A stretch of DNA of 35,744 nucleotides from Rhizomicrobium sp. (GCA_025451875.1 JANWJQ010000119.1:1-35744); one strand, 5' to 3'. Shown: positions 17,386-28,659, counted from the first letter of the stretch. Made by a program: numbers and translations. Notes: a model not told the origin generated them from the letters alone.

Positions 17386-18039
17386 TCAAGACGCGATGGC
17401 GACAACTGCGTTCACGGCCATGGCGATGATGGCCGTGTTGTAGAAGAACGAAACCACCGAATGGCCAAGCGTGGCGCGGCGCATCTTGGTCTCTGTTACG
17501 TCGGTATCGGATGTTTGGGCCGTCATGCCGATCGTGAAGGCGTAGTAGAGAAACTCCCAAATGCCGGGTTCCTTCGTGTCTCTGAATTCAAGACCACGAA
17601 TGCTTTGCGCATTTTTCGCATCGCCTTTTCTGCCGTAATAGAGGTTGGCGTAGTGGAACGCGGCGATGGTGTGCAGCGATAGCCATCCAAGCGGCGCACC
17701 GGCAATCGCCAAGCCGAGCGCCAGCGGTGACGGCGCGTGCTTCTCGCGCAGGACCGTGACAATCGAAAGCGATGAAATACCGATCACGACCAAGGCGATC
17801 AGAATGACGAGAAAAATGCCTTCGTCCTCCGCCGCTGCTTTCTTCCGCAATCCATCGGCATCGATCCGATAGATTGCCGCGATGGCCGCCACCAGATAGG
17901 CGGCGAAGAAGCTGTCGCCTGCTGCGAGTGTCCGCTCCGGCCCGGTGAGCGATGCCCCAAACAGAAAAGCCAAGCTGCCGATTACGGCCGCCAGGTAGAA
18001 ATGCCAGTGATGACGAAGATTGTTCCTGATCCGCTGCAC
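17386..18039 (-). CDS. DUF1345 membrane protein
   Basis: The 217-residue protein has about five hydrophobic segments (near residues 12-30, 40-56, 78-96, 106-126 and 185-205). The conserved DUF1345 stretches are [14 protein letters not shown], then [21 protein letters not shown], then [26 protein letters not shown]. The function is unknown. I favour a GTG start at 18039 because GGAG stands six bases before it; the frame also allows a TTG at 18075 with no ribosome site. It lies 64 bases downstream of ldtR on the same strand and may share its transcript, and 140 bases upstream of hemA. Confidence 0.85.
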   Translation of the reverse strand: MQRIRNNLRHHWHFYLAAVIGSLAFLFGASLTGPERTLAAGDSFFAAYLVAAIAAIYRIDADGLRKKAAAEDEGIFLVILIALVVIGISSLSIVTVLREKHAPSPLALGLAIAGAPLGWLSLHTIAAFHYANLYYGRKGDAKNAQSIRGLEFRDTKEPGIWEFLYYAFTIGMTAQTSDTDVTETKMRRATLGHSVVSFFYNTAIIAMAVNAVVAIAS

Positions 18040-18103
18040 GGTCGGCTCCGGCGACTCTACCCATTCTAGGCACAAGTCGCCGGCGGGACCGAAGAATAAC
18101 TAC

Positions 18104-18613
18104 TCAAAGGCGGAAACGAACCTGGTCGATCCAGAAGCGCTCAAGGCGCTTCAGGCAAGCATTCATGCCATCGAGATCGGTGGCGCCGACATTGCCCACC
18201 GCTTCGAGGGAAATCAGATGGCGCTCGAACAGCTCGCGCAGCATGTCCCGCACCGCCTCGCCCTTACGGGTCAGGCGCACAAGGACCGAGCGGCGGTCGA
18301 GTTCGGAGCGTTCGTGGTGCACATAACCGGCTTCCACGAGTTTCTTGAGGTTGTAGGAGACGTTCGAGCCGAGATAGTGGCCGCGCGTACGCAGCTCACC
18401 GGCCGTCAGTTCCTGATCCCCAACGTTGAAGAGCAGCAGCGCTTGCACGCTGTTGATCTCGCGCTCATCGCGCCGATCAAGCTCATCCTTGATCACGTCG
18501 AGAAGCTGTCGATGCAATCTCTCAATGAGATTGAGCATCTCCATGTAGTGTTTACTTACAACAGACGCGCTCTCGAGCGCGGCCGCGATCTGCGGTTTCG
18601 CCAACGCTGTCAT
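18104..18613 (-). CDS. ldtR: MarR-family regulator LdtR
   Basis: The 169-residue protein matches the LdtR branch of MarR proteins: SKHYMEMLNLIERLHRQLLDVIKDEL, then INSVQALLLFNVGDQELTAGELRTRGHYLGSNVSYNLKKL in the winged helix, and the wing RSELDRRSVLVRLTRKG. In Liberibacter and rhizobia LdtR activates an L,D-transpeptidase gene and responds to small phenolic ligands, affecting the cell wall and osmotic tolerance. No L,D-transpeptidase is present here. GGTGG precedes the ATG closely. The DUF1345 gene follows on the same strand. Confidence 0.88.
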   Translation of the reverse strand: MTALAKPQIAAALESASVVSKHYMEMLNLIERLHRQLLDVIKDELDRRDEREINSVQALLLFNVGDQELTAGELRTRGHYLGSNVSYNLKKLVEAGYVHHERSELDRRSVLVRLTRKGEAVRDMLRELFERHLISLEAVGNVGATDLDGMNACLKRLERFWIDQVRFRL

Positions 18614-18693
18614 CTTCCACCCCCGTGTTTTTCACGAGGCCCACCTGTTTTATTTGACTAAAGAATACGGCGTGGGTCTTAAGGGTGGGTAAA

Positions 18694-19581
18694 TCAGCCC
18701 TTCCCCCGCAACATGCGAATTATCCCGGAAAAGTCGATTCCAGCGTTACCGGCCGCAGCGAACAGCGAATAGAGTTGTGCCGCTTCGGCACCAAGTGGCG
18801 TGTTGGCGCCCACCGACTGCGCTGCGGTTTGTGCAAGCTTGAGATCTTTCAACATCAACGCCGTTGCGAAGCCGCCCGCATAGTCGCGATTGGACGGTGC
18901 GGTCGGTACAGGGCCTGGTACCGGGCAATAGGTCGTCAGCGACCAGGACTGGCCGGACGATGTGGACATGATGTCGAAGAGCTTCTGCGCTTCGAGGCCA
19001 AGCTTTTCGCCCAGCGCCAGCGCTTCGCAGGTCCCTATCATCGAAATACCCAGCATCATGTTGTTGCAGATCTTGGCCGCCTGCCCCGCGCCCGGACCAC
19101 CCGCATGGGCGATCTTCTTGCCCATCTTTTCCAGAAAGGGCTTGGCGCGTTCGAACGCAGCGTCGCTGCCGCCGCACATGAATGTCAGCGTGCCCGCTTC
19201 CGCACCACCCGTGCCGCCGGACACAGGCGCGTCGAGAAACAGAAATCCCGCTTTCTCCGCCGCCGTGTGAACGGCGCGCGCGGAATCGACATCGATCGTG
19301 GAGGAGTCGATAAGCACAGCGCCTTTTTTCGCCGCGCTCAGAATTCCGTTGTCGAGATAGACTGTGCGGACATGATGCCCGGCCGGAAGCATGGTGATCA
19401 CCACGTCGGCATCTTTCACCGCCGCATTGGCACTTGCGCCTTTTTGTGCGCCAGCCTTCAGCACCGGATCGAGAACCGCATCGCTGAGATCGAAAGCTGT
19501 GACCTGGTGACCGGCCTTCAGCAGATTGCGGGCCATCGGTCCGCCCATATTGCCCACGCCGATGAATGCGATGTTGGTCAT
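18694..19581 (-). CDS. mmsB: 3-hydroxyisobutyrate dehydrogenase
   Basis: The 295-residue NAD-dependent enzyme oxidises 3-hydroxyisobutyrate to methylmalonate semialdehyde in valine breakdown. It has the nucleotide-binding start IAFIGVGNMGGPMARNL, the substrate motif DAPVSGGTGGAEAGTL, and catalytic Lys170 in GAGQAAKICNNMM; the C-terminal part has KDLKLAQTAA. The ATG at 19581 overlaps the hydrolase stop by four bases, so I reject the longer frame to 19665. It is the last gene of the valine operon. Assignment over other beta-hydroxyacid dehydrogenases is supported by both sequence and neighbours. Confidence 0.94.
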   Translation of the reverse strand: MTNIAFIGVGNMGGPMARNLLKAGHQVTAFDLSDAVLDPVLKAGAQKGASANAAVKDADVVITMLPAGHHVRTVYLDNGILSAAKKGAVLIDSSTIDVDSARAVHTAAEKAGFLFLDAPVSGGTGGAEAGTLTFMCGGSDAAFERAKPFLEKMGKKIAHAGGPGAGQAAKICNNMMLGISMIGTCEALALGEKLGLEAQKLFDIMSTSSGQSWSLTTYCPVPGPVPTAPSNRDYAGGFATALMLKDLKLAQTAAQSVGANTPLGAEAAQLYSLFAAAGNAGIDFSGIIRMLRGKG

Positions 19582-20615
19582 AGCTTCAGTTCCTTTTCTC
19601 CTAGCGGCGCGAAATAGGCGTCCACATCTGCATCCGAAACGCCCGACAACTCTGCCGGCTGCCATTTCGGCGCATTGTCCTTATCGATGATGATGGCCCG
19701 TACGCCTTCGTAGAAATCGCGTCCCGCGACGATGCGGTTCACCATGCGATATTCCATCTTCATGCATTCGTCGAAGCTGAGCGATTTGCCTTCGCGGATC
19801 TGGCGGAACGCGATCTTGAGGCTTGTCGGCGATTTGGCGCGAATGGTATTGGCCGTGTCCTGCGCCCAATCGGTATGCTCCGCGTCAAGCACGGCGAGAA
19901 TCGCCTCGACCGAGCCGTGCCCGAAGGTGCGATCGATGGCCTCACGATGCTCCGCGAGGAAGGTGTCGGGCACAGTATCCTTCAGACCGGCAATGGCAGT
20001 ATCGGGGGCTGTGCTGTCCGCGAGCGCGGTGAGCAGCATGTCCCAGCGCGCCGTCGGCACGAAATCCGTGGCGATACCCGCGTAAAGCGAGTCCGTCGTT
20101 TTCAGGCGGGCGCCCGTCAGCCCGAGGAACATTCCGATCTGGCCCGGGCAGCGCGGCAGGAAATAGGAGCCGCCAACATCGGGGAAAAGGCCGATGCCGG
20201 TTTCCGGCATCGCGAACACCATGGTCTCACCGGCAACGCGGTGGCTTCCATTCACCGACACGCCGACGCCGCCCCCCATATCGATGCCGTGGATCAGCGC
20301 GATGTAAGGCTTGGGATAGCGCTTGATGGTGGCATTGAGGACATATTCATCACGATAGAACTGGAGCGCGTAAGGCGTTTTCGCCTTCCCGGATTCATAA
20401 AGCGCGCGGATGTCACCGCCCGCGCAGAAGGCACGATCGCCATTGCCCCGAATGGCGACGGATTTGATCGCATCATCTTTCGCCCATTCGTCCAGCTGGG
20501 CCTTCATCGCAACGCACATGCCCTGCGTCAACGCGTTCAGCGCCTTCGGCCGGTTGAGCGTGATGAGACCGAGCGCGCCGCGGCGCTCGAAGAGGACTTC
20601 AGCTTCATCTGTCAT
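19578..20615 (-). CDS. 3-hydroxyisobutyryl-CoA hydrolase
   Basis: The 345-residue crotonase-fold protein is the length of HIBCH, longer than plain enoyl-CoA hydratases. [12 protein letters not shown] and [12 protein letters not shown] form the oxyanion region; Glu138 and Asp146 in [18 protein letters not shown] are the HIBCH catalytic residues. The C-terminal helical part has [22 protein letters not shown]. It removes CoA from 3-hydroxyisobutyryl-CoA, keeping levels of reactive methacrylyl-CoA low. It overlaps both neighbours by four bases (ATGA), consistent with coupled translation between the acyl-CoA dehydrogenase and mmsB. Confidence 0.92.
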   Translation of the reverse strand: MTDEAEVLFERRGALGLITLNRPKALNALTQGMCVAMKAQLDEWAKDDAIKSVAIRGNGDRAFCAGGDIRALYESGKAKTPYALQFYRDEYVLNATIKRYPKPYIALIHGIDMGGGVGVSVNGSHRVAGETMVFAMPETGIGLFPDVGGSYFLPRCPGQIGMFLGLTGARLKTTDSLYAGIATDFVPTARWDMLLTALADSTAPDTAIAGLKDTVPDTFLAEHREAIDRTFGHGSVEAILAVLDAEHTDWAQDTANTIRAKSPTSLKIAFRQIREGKSLSFDECMKMEYRMVNRIVAGRDFYEGVRAIIIDKDNAPKWQPAELSGVSDADVDAYFAPLGEKELKL

Positions 20616-21751
20616 TGTCGGAACATCTCGCGCGCCACGATCACGCGCATAATTTCATTGGTGCCTTCAAGTATCTGATGAACGCGCAGATCGCGGACAT
20701 GGCGCTCTGCCGGAAAGTCCTTGAGATAACCGTAACCGCCGTGAAGCTGCAGCGCTTCGTTGGCGATCTTCGATCCCATGTCGCTGGCGAACCGCTTGGC
20801 CATCGCGCACAGCATCGTCGCGCGCGGCGCTTTCTTGTCGAGCGCGTCGGCGGCGTTGCGGATCATCAAACGCGACGCCTCAAGCTCCGTCGCCATGTCG
20901 GCGAGCTTGAACTGGGTTGCCTGGAACTCCGCGATTGGGCGCCCGAACTGCTTGCGATCCGTCACATAGGCTTTCGCTTCGTCGAGCGCGGCACGGGCGG
21001 TGCCGACTGAGCAAGCACCAATGTTGATACGTCCGCCATCCAACCCCATCATCGCGATGCGGAAGCCCTCGCCTTCGGCGCCGATGCGGTTGGCAACCGG
21101 CACGCGGCAATTGTCGAAGATCACCTGCGCTGTGGGCTGGCTGTTCCAGCCCATCTTGCGCTCCTTCTTGCCGAAGCTGAGACCGGGCATTCCCTTTTCG
21201 ACAACGATGCAGGAAATCCCCTTCGGCCCGTCTTCGCCGGTGCGCACCATGCAGACATACACATCCGATACGCCCGCGCCGGAGATGAAGGCCTTGGATC
21301 CGTTTAGCACATAGTGATCGCCGTCCTTCACCGCGCGCGTCTTGAGCGAAGCAGCATCGGACCCCGAGCCAGGTTCGGTCAGACAGTAGCTGGCGATCTT
21401 TTCCATGGTGACGAGCTTGGGCAGAAGGCGCTTGCGCTGTTCATCGCTGCCGAAGCGGTCGATCATCCAGGACGCCATATTGTGAATCGAAATGAACGCG
21501 GCCGTTGAGGTGCAGCCTGCAGAGAGTTCTTCCATGATGATCGCCGCATCCAGGCGGCTCATCTCCGAACCGCCGACGTCGCTCTTCACATAGATGCTGG
21601 CAAAACCGAGTGCCGCGGCTTCACGCATCACATCGACGGGAAAGTGCTCCTTCTCGTCCCATTCGGCGGCGAAGGGCAAAAGGCGGTCCTTCGCGAATTT
21701 GCGCGCGGCATCTTCAACGGCGCGCTGATCTTCCGTCAGTTCGAAATCCAT
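20612..21751 (-). CDS. Isobutyryl-CoA dehydrogenase
   Basis: The 379-residue FAD enzyme belongs to the acyl-CoA dehydrogenase family and closely resembles human ACAD8: [70 protein letters not shown] and [19 protein letters not shown]. The catalytic base is Glu362 in [11 protein letters not shown]. It converts isobutyryl-CoA to methacrylyl-CoA, and its neighbours perform later steps of the same pathway, which supports the specificity. It starts six bases after the stop of the unknown secreted protein. The hydratase needed between this step and HIBCH is not in the window. Confidence 0.93.
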   Translation of the reverse strand: MDFELTEDQRAVEDAARKFAKDRLLPFAAEWDEKEHFPVDVMREAAALGFASIYVKSDVGGSEMSRLDAAIIMEELSAGCTSTAAFISIHNMASWMIDRFGSDEQRKRLLPKLVTMEKIASYCLTEPGSGSDAASLKTRAVKDGDHYVLNGSKAFISGAGVSDVYVCMVRTGEDGPKGISCIVVEKGMPGLSFGKKERKMGWNSQPTAQVIFDNCRVPVANRIGAEGEGFRIAMMGLDGGRINIGACSVGTARAALDEAKAYVTDRKQFGRPIAEFQATQFKLADMATELEASRLMIRNAADALDKKAPRATMLCAMAKRFASDMGSKIANEALQLHGGYGYLKDFPAERHVRDLRVHQILEGTNEIMRVIVAREMFRQ

Positions 21752-21757
21752 GTGACC

Positions 21758-23495
<1,738 letters not shown>

Positions 23496-23520
23496 TCCTG
23501 CGTTCACAGGCCCGTGAAAA

Positions 23521-23550
23521 CCCATCCATTCTCAAGGGAATGTGAATGGG
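23521..23550 (+). other. Imperfect hairpin after hemB
   Basis: CCCAT/ATGGG outer arms and CATTC/GAATG inner arms form a stem with small bulges, 25 bases after the hemB stop. No T-run follows, so it is not a standard intrinsic terminator; it might protect the hemB transcript end or belong to the leader of the next gene. Confidence 0.3.
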
Positions 23551-23623
23551 AATGCGTGTTCGCATATTGCCATCCTGACGCGAGCGGTCCCATGCTCATT
23601 GCGCAATTCGGGAGGTTTCAGCA

Positions 23624-23890
23624 ATGAAGAAAGCAATTCTGGCAGCCGTGTTCGGTTCGGCGATGTTGTGCAGTGGCGCGGCATTGGCGGATGGCGCGCA
23701 AACCATGCAGCCGACACCGGCTGTGGCGACGAACGACTCTCAGGTCGTTTGCAAGTCGATGATCCATGAAGGCGACATCGTCAAAAAGCAGACCTGCATG
23801 ACGGTCCACCAATGGAATCTCATGAAGATCCAAAACCGGCAATATCTGCGCGACGTCCAGTTGCACGGCGATCTCGAGATCGCGCGCTAA
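23624..23890 (+). CDS. Small secreted protein, function unknown
   Basis: The 88-residue protein has a clear Sec signal (MKKAILAAVFGSAMLCSGAALA) with GGGAGG about nine bases before the ATG. The mature part of roughly 65 residues contains VVCKSMIHEGDIVKKQTCMT, a pair of cysteines fifteen residues apart that could form a disulfide, followed by a helix with HQWNLMKIQNRQYLRDVQ. I have seen similar small proteins with the pattern C...G...C-x-T-x-x-x-W in Caulobacterales and sphingomonads, but no function is known to me. It stands alone between hemB and the convergent tetR. Confidence 0.75.
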   Translation: MKKAILAAVFGSAMLCSGAALADGAQTMQPTPAVATNDSQVVCKSMIHEGDIVKKQTCMTVHQWNLMKIQNRQYLRDVQLHGDLEIAR

Positions 23891-23925
23891 TCAAATTTGC
23901 AACGGCGGGCCTTTCCCGAGCGCTG

Positions 23926-24528
23926 CTAATCCTGATTGGTAAAAAGACTTCGCAACAGAATCTCGGCGCGCGTGGGAAGCACGGCATTCCCCGCGCGCCG
24001 CTGACCCAGATCGATCACGTTCTCGACGATCAGCATGGCAAGGCCATGCACGGCGGCCCATACGGCCAAGCCAAGCGCGGGATCTTCCAGCGCTTCACCG
24101 ATTTCAGCACCAATTGCATCGGCAGCCTCGGTAAGCGCCGCAATGGCATCCCGGTTCGGCATTTGCGGGCCAAACATAAGTTGAGTCAGCGCGGGGTGTT
24201 TCGACGCAAAGCGGATATAGGCGCCTCCGATGCCCGTAATACGGTCCATGCGATTGTCAGGCGCCGAGGCCGCCGATGAAATCGCGGCTCGTAGCTCACC
24301 GAACCCCTCAACCGCGAGTTCAACCAATAGCGCTTCATGGTTCGCATAGTGCCGGTACGGCGCGGCGTGACTCACACCGGCCTTGCGGGCGACCGCGCGC
24401 AGACTAAGCGCCGCCAACCCTTCCTCCTCCAGAAGCGATACGGCCGCGCCATGCAACGCCTGGCGCAGATCGCCGTGATGATAAGCGCTTGTCTTCGCCT
24501 TTGCGGCCTTGCGCTTTGTTTTTTTCAT
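23926..24528 (-). CDS. TetR-family transcriptional regulator
   Basis: The 200-residue protein begins with a lysine-rich tail and the TetR helix-turn-helix at about residues 20-70: HHGDLRQALHGAAVSLLEEEG, then LSLRAVARKAGVSHAAPYRHYANHEALL. The C-terminal part, ending in AVWAAVHGLAMLIVENVI, fits the WHG-type ligand domain. Its start overlaps the stop of the dehydrogenase gene by four bases, so it is probably the last gene of the efflux and dehydrogenase run. It may control that run or the dehydrogenase alone; no operator is evident. Confidence 0.88.
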   Translation of the reverse strand: MKKTKRKAAKAKTSAYHHGDLRQALHGAAVSLLEEEGLAALSLRAVARKAGVSHAAPYRHYANHEALLVELAVEGFGELRAAISSAASAPDNRMDRITGIGGAYIRFASKHPALTQLMFGPQMPNRDAIAALTEAADAIGAEIGEALEDPALGLAVWAAVHGLAMLIVENVIDLGQRRAGNAVLPTRAEILLRSLFTNQD

Positions 24529-25406
24529 TTCTTGTCCGCGCGGAGTTTCTCCATGCGGGCGAACAGGCTGGACGTGTCCCAGCGCTTGCCACCCATGTTC
24601 TCGACATCCGCATAAAACTGATCGACGAGCGCCGCTACCGGCAAGGACGCGCCATTGTTCCGCGCCTCATCCAGCACAATGCCAAGATCCTTGCGCATCC
24701 ATTCGACCGCGAAACCGTGATCGAAATGATTGGCCAGCATGGTCTTGTGGCGATTCTCCATCTGCCAGCTTTGCGCTGCGCCCTTGGATATGACCTCGAT
24801 CACAGCTTCCGCATCGAGACCAGCAGCACGCGCGAAGCTCAGCCCCTCCGAGAGGCCCTGAACAACACCCGCGATGCAAATCTGGTTGACCATTTTGGTG
24901 AGCTGGCCCGCGCCCGCCTCGCCTAGTCGCTTGCACTGGCGCGCATAGGCCGTGATGACGGGCTCCGCTTTCGCATAAGCCGCCGCGCTGCCGCCGCACA
25001 TGATCGTCAGCTGACCGTTTTTCGCGCCCGCCTCGCCGCCCGAAACTGGCGCATCGACGAAATGCAGCCCGCGCTTATGTGCTTCCTCGGAAAGTTCGCG
25101 CGCGATTCCCGCCGACGCCGTCGTGTGGTCCACGAAAATCGCGTCCCGCTTCATGGTCGCGAAAGCACCATGACGGCCGACGGTAACCTCCCGGACATCC
25201 GCATCGCGGCCGACGCAGGCCATGACGAGATCGCATTCGGCGGCGGCTTCGGCCGGCGTCGCAGCGGACTTGGCGCCATATTCCTTGACCCAGCGGGCGG
25301 CCTTGTCGGCGGTACGGTTATAAACGGTGACATCATGCCCCGCCTTGGCCAGATGTCCGGCCATGGGATAGCCCATTACGCCCAGTCCGAGAAAAGCGAC
25401 TTTCAT
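24525..25406 (-). CDS. NAD(P)-dependent beta-hydroxyacid dehydrogenase
   Basis: The 293-residue protein belongs to the 3-hydroxyisobutyrate dehydrogenase family: VAFLGLGVMGYPMAGHL binds the nucleotide, DAPVSGGEAGAKNGQLT is the substrate motif, and Lys171 in GAGQLTKMVNQI is catalytic. NRTADKAARW after the second strand (NR instead of an acidic residue) suggests NADP preference. The substrate is unknown; glyoxylate, succinic semialdehyde or tartronate semialdehyde reductases are alternatives. Two adjacent ATGs exist; I use the second, with AGGAG seven bases upstream. It is a paralogue of mmsB 5 kb away, but sits in an efflux-regulator run. Confidence 0.88.
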   Translation of the reverse strand: MKVAFLGLGVMGYPMAGHLAKAGHDVTVYNRTADKAARWVKEYGAKSAATPAEAAAECDLVMACVGRDADVREVTVGRHGAFATMKRDAIFVDHTTASAGIARELSEEAHKRGLHFVDAPVSGGEAGAKNGQLTIMCGGSAAAYAKAEPVITAYARQCKRLGEAGAGQLTKMVNQICIAGVVQGLSEGLSFARAAGLDAEAVIEVISKGAAQSWQMENRHKTMLANHFDHGFAVEWMRKDLGIVLDEARNNGASLPVAALVDQFYADVENMGGKRWDTSSLFARMEKLRADKK

Positions 25407-25435
25407 CATCCTGCTCCTGTTTGGCGGAGGCAGGT

Positions 25436-26992
25436 CTACTCCGAAATTTCCAGCTTTTCACCAGCCGCGAGCGTAGGTGGCTTCTTCATGAAAAAGACCA
25501 CGAACAATGAGGGTATGGAGACGATGAGCATGAAGATGAAGTCGTTTGAATAGGCGATCACCTGCGCATTGGCATCCACGACATGGTTGAGCATGCCGGC
25601 CGTCATGGGAATCTTCGGGTTCCACATCATGCCCTGCATACCGACACTGAGCGCGCGGTTGAACGAGCTGGCATTCTCCGCCAGCGCCGAATGCGCCGCC
25701 TGGGTGCCGTTCGCCAGAATGGTCGTCGTCACCGAGACGCCGATGGCGCTGCCGACATTGCGCATGAGGTTGATCATGGCGCTGCCGTCTGTGCGCAAGA
25801 GTGGCGACAAGGTCGCGAACCCGACAAGATTCATCGGCACGAACACAAAGCCCATGCCGACGCCTTGCACGAACGTCACCTCGATCAGCGACCACGCGCC
25901 GATCGAAGGTGTCCATTTGGACATTTCCCACATCGACCACAGGATCAACGAAGCGCCAAACGCAATGATGTAGCGGGAGTCGAAACGCGATGCCATGCGG
26001 CCGGCGAACACCATCGCGATCATGGTGCCGACACCGCGCGGCGCCATGAGCAGGCCCGTATCGGTCACCGAGTAACCGCCCAGCTGCTGCAGATAGGGTG
26101 GCAGCAATGCCGAGCTTGCGACCATCACCAGACCGGTGACGAACATCAGCACCAGCGCGGAAACGAAATTTCGATCCTTGAACAGCGCACTTGGAATGAA
26201 TGGCCGATCGGTTGTGAACATCTGGACGAAAAACAGATATGCGCCCAAACCCGCGATAACCGCTTCGGCGATGATCTCCGGCGATTCAAACCAGGCCTTG
26301 TCGGTGCCACGATCCAGCATGAGCTGCAGGCTCGCCAACGCGAGGCCGAGGAACGCAAAGCCCCACCAGTCGAATTTGAGCGTACTGTCGCGATGGGTTT
26401 CGCGCAGGTAGAGCCAGATGCCGCTGACAGCGGCGATGCCAAACGGCAAATTGATGTAGAACACCCAGCGCCAGTTATAGACGTCCGTCAGATAACCGCC
26501 GAGCGTGGGTCCAAGAATGGGCCCAACCATCACGCCCATGCCCCAGATCGCCATCACCGAGCCGCGTTTTTCCGGCGGATACAGATCGAGCATGATGGAC
26601 TGGGAAAGGGGCGATAGCGCCGCGCCGAAAGCGCCTTGCGCCAACCGGAAGATCACCATCTGGTCGAGAGTCTGTGCCGCGCCACACATCATCGAAGTGA
26701 TGGTGAACCCGGTGATGCAGACAAGCGCGAGGTTCTTGCGGCCGAAGCGGGCCGCCAGCCAGCCCACCGGCGCCGTCATGATGGCGGCCGCGACGATATA
26801 AGAGGTCAGAACCCAGGTGATCTGGTCGCGCGATGCCTGAAGGCTGCCTTGCATATAAGGCAGCGCGACATTGGCGATGGTCGAGTCCAAAGCCTGCATC
26901 AGCGTCCCTGCCATTGAGCAGAGCATGATGATGCGAAGTTCGAACTTGGAGCCGTAAGCCTCGTGCGACGTTCCGAGCGAGCGGGCTGTCAT
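25436..26992 (-). CDS. emrB: DHA2-family multidrug efflux transporter EmrB
   Basis: The 518-residue major-facilitator protein has about fourteen membrane segments. ALDSTIANVALPYMQGSL in the first helix is the DHA2 D1 motif, GWLAARFGRKN is motif A, and GPILGPTLGGYL is motif C. It would export drugs by proton antiport through an EmrA adaptor. The adaptor gene ends 27 bases upstream and a MarR gene precedes that. The outer-membrane TolC partner is not in the window and must be supplied elsewhere. Confidence 0.94.
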   Translation of the reverse strand: MTARSLGTSHEAYGSKFELRIIMLCSMAGTLMQALDSTIANVALPYMQGSLQASRDQITWVLTSYIVAAAIMTAPVGWLAARFGRKNLALVCITGFTITSMMCGAAQTLDQMVIFRLAQGAFGAALSPLSQSIMLDLYPPEKRGSVMAIWGMGVMVGPILGPTLGGYLTDVYNWRWVFYINLPFGIAAVSGIWLYLRETHRDSTLKFDWWGFAFLGLALASLQLMLDRGTDKAWFESPEIIAEAVIAGLGAYLFFVQMFTTDRPFIPSALFKDRNFVSALVLMFVTGLVMVASSALLPPYLQQLGGYSVTDTGLLMAPRGVGTMIAMVFAGRMASRFDSRYIIAFGASLILWSMWEMSKWTPSIGAWSLIEVTFVQGVGMGFVFVPMNLVGFATLSPLLRTDGSAMINLMRNVGSAIGVSVTTTILANGTQAAHSALAENASSFNRALSVGMQGMMWNPKIPMTAGMLNHVVDANAQVIAYSNDFIFMLIVSIPSLFVVFFMKKPPTLAAGEKLEISE

Positions 26993-27019
26993 TCTACTCT
27001 ACGCAAACCCTTCCGCCCC

Positions 27020-28165
27020 TCAGTGACCGAACAACAGGCGCTGCCAGGTGCGATGGCCGGTATCGATATCGACGACGGCGCTCATGCCCGAACGAAGCTC
27101 CGGATCGCCCTTCTTGCGGTCGATGATGATGCGTGTGGGAATGCGCTGCGTGACTTTCACCCAGTTGCCGCTGGCGTTTTCCGCCGGCAGTACGGAGAAC
27201 GCCGCGCCGCTGGCCGCGCTCACCGCATCGACACGGCCGTGCCAGGTGCGGCCCGGATAGGTGTCGATGGTGATGGAGACCGGATCACCGCTCTTCACAT
27301 GCGTGAGATCGGTTTCCTTCATGTGCGCTTCGATCCAAACCTTGTCGGTGCCAATAAGGCCAACCGCACTGGTGGTGGAAAACGCGCTCATCGCGGAGAT
27401 GACGAGCGTGCCGGGCTGCAGCGAATCCACTTCCGCCACGATGCCATTGAACGGCGCGCGAACGGTCGCATGATCGAGTTGGCGCTGCGCTTCATCGACG
27501 GCGGCCTTCGCGGATTGATATTGCGGCGTCTGTTCCGGTGCGATGTTCGGATTGCCGTTGAGTTTGGCGAGTTGGGTCTTGGCAGTCTGTTCGGCTGCAA
27601 CGAGATTTTGTTGCGACGTCGCCAAGGTCAGCCGCGCCTGATCGTAGGTGGCGGGCGCAATGGCATTGGCCTTCAGCAAGGCGGCATACCGTACATAGTT
27701 GCGCTGGTTGAGATCGACCTGCGAGCGCAGCGCATCCGCGGTGCTCAACATGCTTTGATAGTCGGCCTTTGTGGATTCCACGGTCTGAACGACCTGACCC
27801 AATTGCGCCTTCGCATTGTCGAGCGCGATCTGGAACGGGTGTGGGTCGAGGGTGAAAAGCACCTGCCCTTTTTTCACCCGCTGGCCTTCGCGCACGTTCA
27901 CGGTCTGCACCAGACCCGACACATCCGTCGAAACCATTAGCTGCGCGGTCTTCACATAAGAGTCGTCCGTCGAAACGTAGCGTCCGCCCATGAGCCAAAA
28001 CGCCAGCGCCGCGATCGCGACGATCGCCACGCCGCCGATCATCAGTACCCGGCGCATCAGCCCCTTGTCTTCGCGCATGCGTCCCACGAGATCCTGAACC
28101 GGCGCAAACGATCCGCGCGCGTTGCCCGGATAGCGGGCGCTGGTTTCGGATTGGATGGCAGCCAT
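27020..28165 (-). CDS. emrA: EmrA/HlyD-family membrane fusion protein
   Basis: The 381-residue protein has one N-terminal membrane anchor (about 40-62, VLMIGGVAIVAIAALAFWLMGG), then a lipoyl/barrel-sandwich half with QLMVSTDVSGLVQTVNVREGQ, a coiled-coil hairpin (about 115-215, rich in Gln, Ala and Leu) and the second half with RAPFNGIVAEVDSLQPG. The beta-barrel region has KVWIEAHMKETDLTHVKSGD. It spans the periplasm to link EmrB to an outer-membrane channel. It starts five bases after the marR stop, with GGAG in the marR end serving as ribosome site. Confidence 0.94.
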   Translation of the reverse strand: MAAIQSETSARYPGNARGSFAPVQDLVGRMREDKGLMRRVLMIGGVAIVAIAALAFWLMGGRYVSTDDSYVKTAQLMVSTDVSGLVQTVNVREGQRVKKGQVLFTLDPHPFQIALDNAKAQLGQVVQTVESTKADYQSMLSTADALRSQVDLNQRNYVRYAALLKANAIAPATYDQARLTLATSQQNLVAAEQTAKTQLAKLNGNPNIAPEQTPQYQSAKAAVDEAQRQLDHATVRAPFNGIVAEVDSLQPGTLVISAMSAFSTTSAVGLIGTDKVWIEAHMKETDLTHVKSGDPVSITIDTYPGRTWHGRVDAVSAASGAAFSVLPAENASGNWVKVTQRIPTRIIIDRKKGDPELRSGMSAVVDIDTGHRTWQRLLFGH

Positions 28166-28170
28166 AACTT

Positions 28171-28650
28171 CTACTCTCCGGCCATTTGAAGCTTCGGGAG
28201 CGGCGCCCCGTCGGCAGTCAGTTTCGATTTGATGTTCAGCAGCGTGTCCACGAGGACATCTTGCGTGTGTTCGTCGATGCCTTCCGAAATTTCGAGAGTC
28301 ATCGTTTCCTTATACTTATTGATCTTCTCCAAATACGGCTCGGCCGCGGGAAGAAGGTGAAGCCTGCGTACGCGCCGATCCTTGGGATCCGCCCTACGCT
28401 CAACCAAGCCGCGCATTTCCAGCCGGTCGATCAGGCGGCCAACCGTGATTGGCTCCACTTCGCAGATCCCGGCCAATTCATTCTGCGAAAGACCTGGCTG
28501 CCGCGAAAGACGCACCAGAATTACCCACTGCGCTCGCGTCATGCCGTGGGTGCGGGCGTGCTGGTCGAACCGGGTGCGCAGAAGCCGCGCCACGTCATGA
28601 AGCAGGATCAGGAAATCCCGATCCAAATTCTGAGTTGTGCCTGTGCCCAT
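28171..28650 (-). CDS. MarR-family regulator of the emrAB operon
   Basis: The protein is about 159 residues from the ATG at 28650; other in-frame starts are an ATG at 28662 and a TTG at 28686, and none has a strong ribosome site. The winged helix-turn-helix lies in the middle: MTRAQWVILVRLSRQPGLSQNELAGICEVEPITVGRLIDRLEMRGLVERR, with the wing DPKDRRVRRLHL. It is first in the run before emrA and emrB, the standard place for an autorepressor that releases in the presence of an exported compound. A long inverted repeat upstream is a candidate operator. Confidence 0.88.
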   Translation of the reverse strand: MGTGTTQNLDRDFLILLHDVARLLRTRFDQHARTHGMTRAQWVILVRLSRQPGLSQNELAGICEVEPITVGRLIDRLEMRGLVERRADPKDRRVRRLHLLPAAEPYLEKINKYKETMTLEISEGIDEHTQDVLVDTLLNIKSKLTADGAPLPKLQMAGE

Positions 28651-28659
28651 GGCCGAGAA

